DNA from: a virus
DNA: 28,746 nucleotides
Direction: 5' to 3' (one strand)
Virus record (IMG/VR): IMGVR_UViG_3300017719_000128
Location: 1-28,746 of that record
Position numbers and translations under genes: made by a program. The notes beneath the pieces were generated by a model that was not told where the DNA came from, searched no databases, and saw only the letters and a program-made list of their open reading frames with translations. This document shows positions 25,554-28,746 of this stretch, one piece after another; positions within the stretch are counted from its first letter, which is position 1, and every line of letters begins with the position of its first letter.

Positions 25554-26021
25554 TTAACGCATAAATGTAGGCTTTTGAATATTTTTATCTTTTAAAGATC
25601 CAGGGTTATTTCTTTTAGATTTTTTACCTATCCCAAATATATTACCATAGCCAGAGTCGTCAAAAGCATTTGCTGCGCTAAAATATGTTTCGCCTTTTGC
25701 CACACGATCCCTAGAAATGTCATAATTTTTTTGCTCCGCATTCTTTACTAGTTGCATATTAAGTCTGTCTTTTCTTGATGTTGCAGCTGAGATTCTTTTA
25801 GGATCAGGAGCTATCATGTCTAACGCCTGATAACCTACGTCTTTTACAAGTTGCCCTGCAGTATTAAGAATTTTTTTACCAGTACTGATTTCAGGCTTTT
25901 TTTTCTTTAGGTTTGCACCCCTCATCATTAAGCCAGATTCGCTATCTTTAAGCATAAGTCCGGCTGCTTTGTTTTTCATTTGCCCTTTTAGTACACTCAT
26001 GGGCGATTGTTTGTATGCCAT
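25554..26021 (-). CDS. Basic hypothetical protein (155 aa)
   Basis: The protein is strongly basic and Lys/Met/Ser-rich. It starts with MAYKQSPMSVLKGQMKN, which shares the short SP[FLM]-type opening seen in several genes upstream. Its middle has an Ile/Gly/Ala helix (GKKILNTAGQLVKDVGYQAL), and its end is polar and basic (NPGSLKDKNIQKPTFMR). There are no membrane segments or catalytic motifs. It follows a 37-base gap containing an ATT trinucleotide run. A DNA- or capsid-associated virion protein would be consistent with charge and context, but that is inference. Confidence 0.55.
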   Translation of the reverse strand: MAYKQSPMSVLKGQMKNKAAGLMLKDSESGLMMRGANLKKKKPEISTGKKILNTAGQLVKDVGYQALDMIAPDPKRISAATSRKDRLNMQLVKNAEQKNYDISRDRVAKGETYFSAANAFDDSGYGNIFGIGKKSKRNNPGSLKDKNIQKPTFMR

Positions 26022-26058
26022 TTGTTTGTTTTTAATTATTATTATTATTACCTATTTT

Positions 26059-26373
26059 TTACTTTTTTGACTTATTATAAGCTTCTTTTTCCCAAGGTAA
26101 ATTTTTATCACCTTCTTTAATGCTAGATCTAGGTATTATTCTACCCATCCAATATATATTTTTATCATCATAATCAAGATCACCTCTGCGCATTTGATCT
26201 ATATGCACTCTTTCATGCTTAATAACATCTTTAGCTTCTAATGGCGATAAATTCTCATCTACTATTATTGTGCCGTTATTATTAGCTTTGCCTAAAACCC
26301 CCTCTTCCATGTCTACATAGTACACCGGAGTTTCATCCATTTTAAATGGAGCAGATTTCATTTTAAAAGCCAT
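26059..26373 (-). CDS. Small zincin-like metallopeptidase (104 aa)
   Basis: The protein opens with MAFKMKSAPFKMDETP, then strands (PVYYVDMEEG, GTIIVDENL). Residues ~51-60 read VIKHERVHIDQM, an HExxH zinc-binding signature in an amphipathic helix. About 35 residues later PWEKEAYN offers a glutamate as third ligand (gluzincin pattern). The rest (GDLDYDDKNIYW, then WMGRIIPRS) is a short strand region. At 104 residues it is a minimal zincin, with no signal peptide. Possible jobs are virion protein processing or peptidoglycan/peptide cleavage; neither is shown. It sits between two small genes of the operon, 3 bases after the 54-residue gene. Confidence 0.6.
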   Translation of the reverse strand: MAFKMKSAPFKMDETPVYYVDMEEGVLGKANNNGTIIVDENLSPLEAKDVIKHERVHIDQMRRGDLDYDDKNIYWMGRIIPRSSIKEGDKNLPWEKEAYNKSKK

Positions 26374-26376
26374 AAT

Positions 26377-26541
26377 TTATTTTTTAGCGTATGGTACAAC
26401 TTTATTAAGATATGCTTGACGCTCTTTACAACCGCAACCACCTGGTATATTTAAACCATTAGCAACTTGTTCTGCAAACTTATCTATGCCTGTAGCTTTA
26501 GTAGCGCGCGCTATAGTATCACCTAAGCCTCTATCTTTCAT
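26377..26541 (-). CDS. Small Cys-motif phage protein (54 aa)
   Basis: The gene runs from ATG at 26541 to TAA at 26379-26377. The product has an amphipathic N-terminal half (GLGDTIARATKATGIDKFAE) and a cysteine pair in GGCGCKERQAYLNKVVPY. I recall many small phage proteins in this style (GDTI-KATGID ... CGC-R---LN--FPY), all unnamed. The Cys pair could bind metal or dimerise. The start overlaps the preceding stop as TAATG, and the next gene begins 3 bases after its stop, so it fits exactly in the operon. Confidence 0.75.
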   Translation of the reverse strand: MKDRGLGDTIARATKATGIDKFAEQVANGLNIPGGCGCKERQAYLNKVVPYAKK

Positions 26542-26846
26542 TACTTAAGATCTTCTACTGATTTAATTGTTTTAGCATCTGGATAATCTTTTTTATATTG
26601 CTCCATTGCATAATCCATATTACTTTTACCTCCGGCATAAGCTTTTTGGGAGCTTAACAACATACCACCTACACCAAAAGCTGTAGACACAGCCTTTTGC
26701 CCAAATGATTTTAACGCTTGCTTAATACCTTGCTTTGCCGCAAATTTTCCTACTTTTTTTGTTTTTTCCACTGCATCAGTTTGCATTAATGGACTTGTAA
26801 ACCTTGAAGGTGTACAGTGTTTTGATGTAAACGGTTTATATTTCAT
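26541..26846 (-). CDS. Small basic protein with SP[FL] signatures (101 aa)
   Basis: I chose ATG 26846 over an upstream ATG at 26912, because the shorter form starts one base after the previous stop, while the longer form would overlap the preceding gene's conserved-looking end by 65 bases. The product begins MKYKPFTSKHCTPSRFTSPL, where TPSRF and SPLMQ echo other small proteins here. Then comes a basic helical stretch (VEKTKKVGKFAAKQGIKQAL), a Gly/Ala/Ser segment (VSTAFGVGGMLLSSQKAYAG, weakly hydrophobic) and a polar tail (YKKDYPDAKTIKSVEDLK). No enzyme motif is visible. It is coupled to the 54-residue gene by TAATG. Confidence 0.6.
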   Translation of the reverse strand: MKYKPFTSKHCTPSRFTSPLMQTDAVEKTKKVGKFAAKQGIKQALKSFGQKAVSTAFGVGGMLLSSQKAYAGGKSNMDYAMEQYKKDYPDAKTIKSVEDLK

Positions 26847-26847
26847 A

Positions 26848-27162
26848 TTAGCAATTCCATTTTCTTCGTGCAGCTCTGCCTCTTTCAGACTTCCATCCTT
26901 TAGATCGTGCACAAAATGATTTTCTGCGTTTCCACGCTTTACTTCCTTTTTTAAGCTTTGATGGATCCCTTGTTACAGCAGTTGATAGTGTGCTGCCCGG
27001 GTTATCTTTACGATATTTCTTTACGCCTTTTTCTGTCATACCACCCCCGGCATCTGAACCAGTACCGCCATCTTTTTTCACTTCAGCGTAATAGCCTTTA
27101 GATTTCTTCCTAGATGGAGCATCGCCTTTTTTAGTGAACGGTGAGCTGTGCTGAACGTACAT
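26848..27162 (-). CDS. Lys/Arg-rich small phage protein (104 aa), DUF6321-like
   Basis: The N-terminus MYVQHSSPFTKKGDAPSRKK carries an SPF signature. The Gly-rich middle has GGGMTEKGVKKYRKDNPGST, then SKLKKGSKAWKRRKSFCARS and an extremely basic end (RGRAARRKWNC). The phrase pattern (Gly-[Leu/Val]-xx-Tyr-Arg-xx-Asn-Pro-Gly ... KKGSKAxKRRKSFCAR ... RKWNC) is one I associate, from memory, with the phage domain of unknown function DUF6321, widespread in marine phages. Nucleic-acid binding is suggested by charge alone. It begins 2 bases after the 61-residue gene stop. Confidence 0.6.
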   Translation of the reverse strand: MYVQHSSPFTKKGDAPSRKKSKGYYAEVKKDGGTGSDAGGGMTEKGVKKYRKDNPGSTLSTAVTRDPSKLKKGSKAWKRRKSFCARSKGWKSERGRAARRKWNC

Positions 27163-27164
27163 AA

Positions 27165-27350
27165 TTATTGTTTTGCTCGTTGTGTAATAGGTGGGTTTAA
27201 GTCATAAGACTTGCAAGGGTATTTTTTAATTTGCATACCGTTTGCACCTGAACTACTACCTTTTCCCATAGGGAAACCTGATGTATCGATAGGTCCGTCC
27301 CATACGTGAGACTCTCCTACTATTCCGCCTTTTAATGGTTGTTTTTTCAT
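27165..27350 (-). CDS. Small Gly-rich hypothetical protein (61 aa)
   Basis: The polar, glycine- and serine-rich 61-residue protein reads as a flexible chain (GESHVWDGPIDTSGFPMG, SSSGANGMQIKKYPCK), with one cysteine. Its start MKKQPLKGG is basic, like those of its neighbours. It is spaced 10 bases after the 95-residue gene and 2 bases before the next, in the same operon. No known family is recognised. Its reading frame is supported by tight packing and lack of any better frame here. Confidence 0.5.
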   Translation of the reverse strand: MKKQPLKGGIVGESHVWDGPIDTSGFPMGKGSSSGANGMQIKKYPCKSYDLNPPITQRAKQ

Positions 27351-27360
27351 AATTATTTAT

Positions 27361-27648
27361 TTATTCTTTATAACCTTCTGTTCTAGCTTTTATAACGTCA
27401 GCTTGTGTAATTTTGCCATCGCCTGTTTGATCTTTCATAAACAAAGGTGCATTCATACCGCCTGCTGCATATTGACGCATTTCAGGTGACCCTGCCATAC
27501 CTTGTATATTTTGCTGAACTTGAGGTGTAAACCCTCCGCCCATTGGTGCCATTTGAGGAGGTACCATTGTTGTTTGCATTGGCTGCCCTGTCATAGGATC
27601 TATTTGAGGATTACCCAAACGCATTATTGGATTTTTTGTATAAGCCAT
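27361..27648 (-). CDS. Small Pro/Gln/Met-rich protein with EF-hand-like loop (95 aa)
   Basis: Residues 1-60 are low complexity, rich in Pro, Gln, Met and Gly, and probably disordered. The C-terminus has D73-Q-T-G-D-G-K-I-T-Q-A-D84, which fits the 12-residue EF-hand/dockerin-type calcium loop (oxygen ligands at positions 1, 3, 5, 9, 12, glycine at 6). A helix follows (VIKARTEGYKE). Only one loop is present, so calcium would bind through dimer pairing or as a dockerin-like half. The segment just before it (NAPLFMKD) resembles signatures in the neighbours. The gene starts 2 bases after the winged-helix gene. The role is unknown. Confidence 0.6.
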   Translation of the reverse strand: MAYTKNPIMRLGNPQIDPMTGQPMQTTMVPPQMAPMGGGFTPQVQQNIQGMAGSPEMRQYAAGGMNAPLFMKDQTGDGKITQADVIKARTEGYKE

Positions 27649-27650
27649 AG

Positions 27651-28094
27651 CTATCTTTCTTTATCGTTATTTATTCTTTTTATCGCAACCTGAAGCATCC
27701 TGTCTGTATACGCTTTACTTTTAATTACACTTTGTGTTGTGCTGCTGGGGATATCTTCTTCACCTGTAAGTATTCTATAAACACGAGCTAATAGCTGTGT
27801 TGCTTTTAAAGATACTTTATATAGACTGCCTTTGCTGTCTGATTTGTTACCTCTTCGCCATAATACTATCCAGCCTTCTTTTAGAAGTCGTGAGAACCTA
27901 TTATTATCCCAGCTGTATGCATATGTATTAAGTTTAAAATCTTTTTTGCTAAAAAAGCCTTGACAGTCTAAAAATAAAAGAAGCTCCAGATCTGCGTCTT
28001 TTATTCCGTAATTTCTGCACGCCCATCTTCTAACTATACGGTAGTGCTTTAACACGTTTGAGTCACGCAAATCTGAAGCCCTTATTGTTTTCAT
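27651..28094 (-). CDS. Winged helix-turn-helix protein, MarR-like (147 aa)
   Basis: Helices at ~12-30 (NVLKHYRIVRRWACRNYG), 31-45 (DADLELLLFLD) and ~48-75 (SKKDFKLNTYAYSWDNNRF, SRLLKEGW) are followed by a wing-like beta hairpin (WIVLWRRGN...GSLYKVSLKA) and a long helix (TQLLARVYRILTGEED). This is the order of a winged helix of the MarR kind, with the recognition helix probably near SWDNNRFSRLLKEG. The C-terminal 30 residues are basic and may be a tail. A phage transcriptional regulator is the natural reading, although no operator can be named. The start overlaps the groES stop (ATGA), so it is translated with the chaperonin genes. Confidence 0.65.
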   Translation of the reverse strand: MKTIRASDLRDSNVLKHYRIVRRWACRNYGIKDADLELLLFLDCQGFFSKKDFKLNTYAYSWDNNRFSRLLKEGWIVLWRRGNKSDSKGSLYKVSLKATQLLARVYRILTGEEDIPSSTTQSVIKSKAYTDRMLQVAIKRINNDKER

Positions 28095-28351
28095 AATATA
28101 ACGACTACATCCTGCGCTTTAATTACATTGTATACTTTATTTTCAAGTTCAATGGAATGGCCGGCGTGCCTATCATAATAAATAGCATCGCCAGCCTTTA
28201 TTCCAACTATATCGGCGCCCGCTGATATTACGCTTGCTTTTGCGTATCTTATATCTTCACGGGCATTTTCTGCAATTAGCAGACCGCCTTCTGTTTTTTG
28301 TGAACCTTGTTTTTCTTTTTCTACTATTAAGTAATGCCCGATTGCTTTCAT
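28091..28351 (-). CDS. groES: Co-chaperonin GroES (86 aa)
   Basis: This heptameric lid of GroEL is recognisable over its length: YLIVEKEK (7-14), a mobile-loop region ending in GGLLIAEN (22-29, with the LLI hydrophobic tripeptide at 24-26 that replaces the IVL that contacts GroEL), AKASVISAG (37-45), IKAGDAIYYD (51-60, the GD turn), and IELENKVYNVIKAQDVVVIL at the end (67-86), as in GroES proteins. It is 86 residues against about 97 in E. coli. Its ATG overlaps the groEL stop (ATGA), so groEL is translated first, reverse of the bacterial groES-groEL order. It likely helps fold capsid or other virion proteins with the phage or host GroEL. Confidence 0.9.
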   Translation of the reverse strand: MKAIGHYLIVEKEKQGSQKTEGGLLIAENAREDIRYAKASVISAGADIVGIKAGDAIYYDRHAGHSIELENKVYNVIKAQDVVVIL

Positions 28352-28746
28352 AACTGTTCTACTCTAACGTTATTAATTACACAATCGGTTGATATGATTG
28401 TTGTGGCTACTGAAGCCGCGTTCCGAAGAGCGCTTTTAGTAACAAGTAGCGGGTCGATAATTCCAGATTTAATCATATTCACCATACCCCCTGTAACAAC
28501 ATTTAACCCTTTGCCTTTAATAGTAGGCTCTTCAAATTCTTCAATACCTGCATTGCTAAGTATCGTATAGAAAGGCGCTTTAATTGATTTATAAAATAGT
28601 TCTTCGCCTTTACTGACAGCTTTTATTTTCTGTGCAGCATTTAAAAGGGCTATTCCACCACCTGGTACTATACCTTCTTTAATCGCGGCTTTTGTAGCAC
28701 ATATAGCGTCTTCAACTCTATCACGCTTTTCTTTTAACTCAACTTC
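28348..28746 (-). CDS. groEL: Chaperonin GroEL, C-terminal part
   Basis: The frame is open from the window edge for 132 residues, then TGA. It matches the last quarter of GroEL: EVELKEKRDRVEDAICATKA (here the Asp at residue 13 corresponds to E. coli D398, needed for ATP hydrolysis), KEGIVPGGGIALLNAA, and SGIIDPLLVTKSALRNAASV, followed by ATTIISTDCVI. The usual GGM-repeat tail is missing: the protein ends at VINNVRVEQL. The intermediate region is also shorter and diverged (EEFEEPTIKGKGLNVVTGGM). Missing N-terminal domains lie beyond the right edge. It would fold virion proteins, probably with the adjacent GroES. Phage-encoded GroEL is known but rare. Confidence 0.93.
   Translation of the reverse strand, partial: EVELKEKRDRVEDAICATKAAIKEGIVPGGGIALLNAAQKIKAVSKGEELFYKSIKAPFYTILSNAGIEEFEEPTIKGKGLNVVTGGMVNMIKSGIIDPLLVTKSALRNAASVATTIISTDCVINNVRVEQL

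Noticed and set aside
26036-26052. ATT trinucleotide run in a short gap
   Set aside because: Five or so repeats of ATT in a 37-base A/T-rich gap are expected by composition; no hairpin or binding site is evident.
26847-26912. Upstream start extending the 101-residue protein by 22 residues
   Set aside because: It would overlap the conserved-looking basic end of the previous gene; the ATG at 26846 lies one base after that stop.
806-28570. Many plus-strand open frames of 60-200 codons throughout the window
   Set aside because: All lie opposite well-supported minus-strand genes, lack family resemblance and plausible spacing, and have Ser/Leu/Phe-heavy compositions typical of antisense shadows.
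1-28746. tRNA, rRNA, CRISPR array, transposase, integrase or attachment site
   Set aside because: No cloverleaf-like blocks, repeat-spacer periodicity, recombinase motifs or terminal inverted repeats were seen on reading the window.

Overview
The window is a continuous stretch of an AT-rich tailed-phage genome. Every gene I can support lies on the minus strand, so it is read right to left. It carries a structural and packaging operon in podovirus style: chaperonin genes, a run of small proteins, holin-like proteins, a GroES-fold protein, large terminase, portal, scaffold, major capsid protein, connector and nozzle proteins, internal virion-type proteins, and a giant protein that runs off the left edge. 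Genes are packed almost without gaps. Many neighbours share ATGA or TAATG stop/start overlaps, and no intergenic stretch exceeds about 81 bases. I saw no tRNA, rRNA, CRISPR array, integrase or insertion sequence.

Host and affinity (inference): start codons are preceded by A/T-rich leaders without Shine-Dalgarno motifs, which is typical of Bacteroidota. Protein styles recall uncultured marine podoviruses and crAss-like phages: a portal with a Gln/Ala-rich helical tail, a very large T7-gp12-like nozzle, and a roughly 740-residue TerL. A phage of a marine flavobacterium-like host is the best guess. The family assignments rest on recall of protein patterns, not on a search.

Layout, right to left. 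28746-28091: the 3' end of groEL, then groES (order reversed relative to bacteria). 28094-27651: a winged-helix protein. 27648-25554: eight small proteins, several basic and starting with a similar short signature; one has an HExxH zinc-protease motif, one an EF-hand-like loop and one a Cys pair. 25538-24940: two small membrane proteins, one holin-like. 24929-23654: a coiled-coil protein, a beta-rich small protein, a protein with two GroES-like halves, and a small helical protein that is a candidate small terminase. 23657-16322: TerL, portal, scaffold and major capsid protein, followed by a strong intrinsic terminator. 16240-13395: three head-to-tail region proteins. 13395-7706: the 1396-residue nozzle-like protein and a 492-residue propeller-like partner. 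7699-1: three presumed internal/ejected proteins, the last at least 1806 residues long with an HELLH motif.

Most worth a second look: (1) the two-barrel GroES-like protein encoded just before TerL, in a genome that also encodes ordinary GroEL and GroES; (2) a T-TTG-GGG slippery heptamer abutting the stop codon of the 224-residue gene, with a 24-codon open extension in the -1 frame filling the following gap; (3) the run of small proteins sharing an N-terminal SP[FLM]-type signature; (4) a GC-rich patch confined to the ATPase half of terL.
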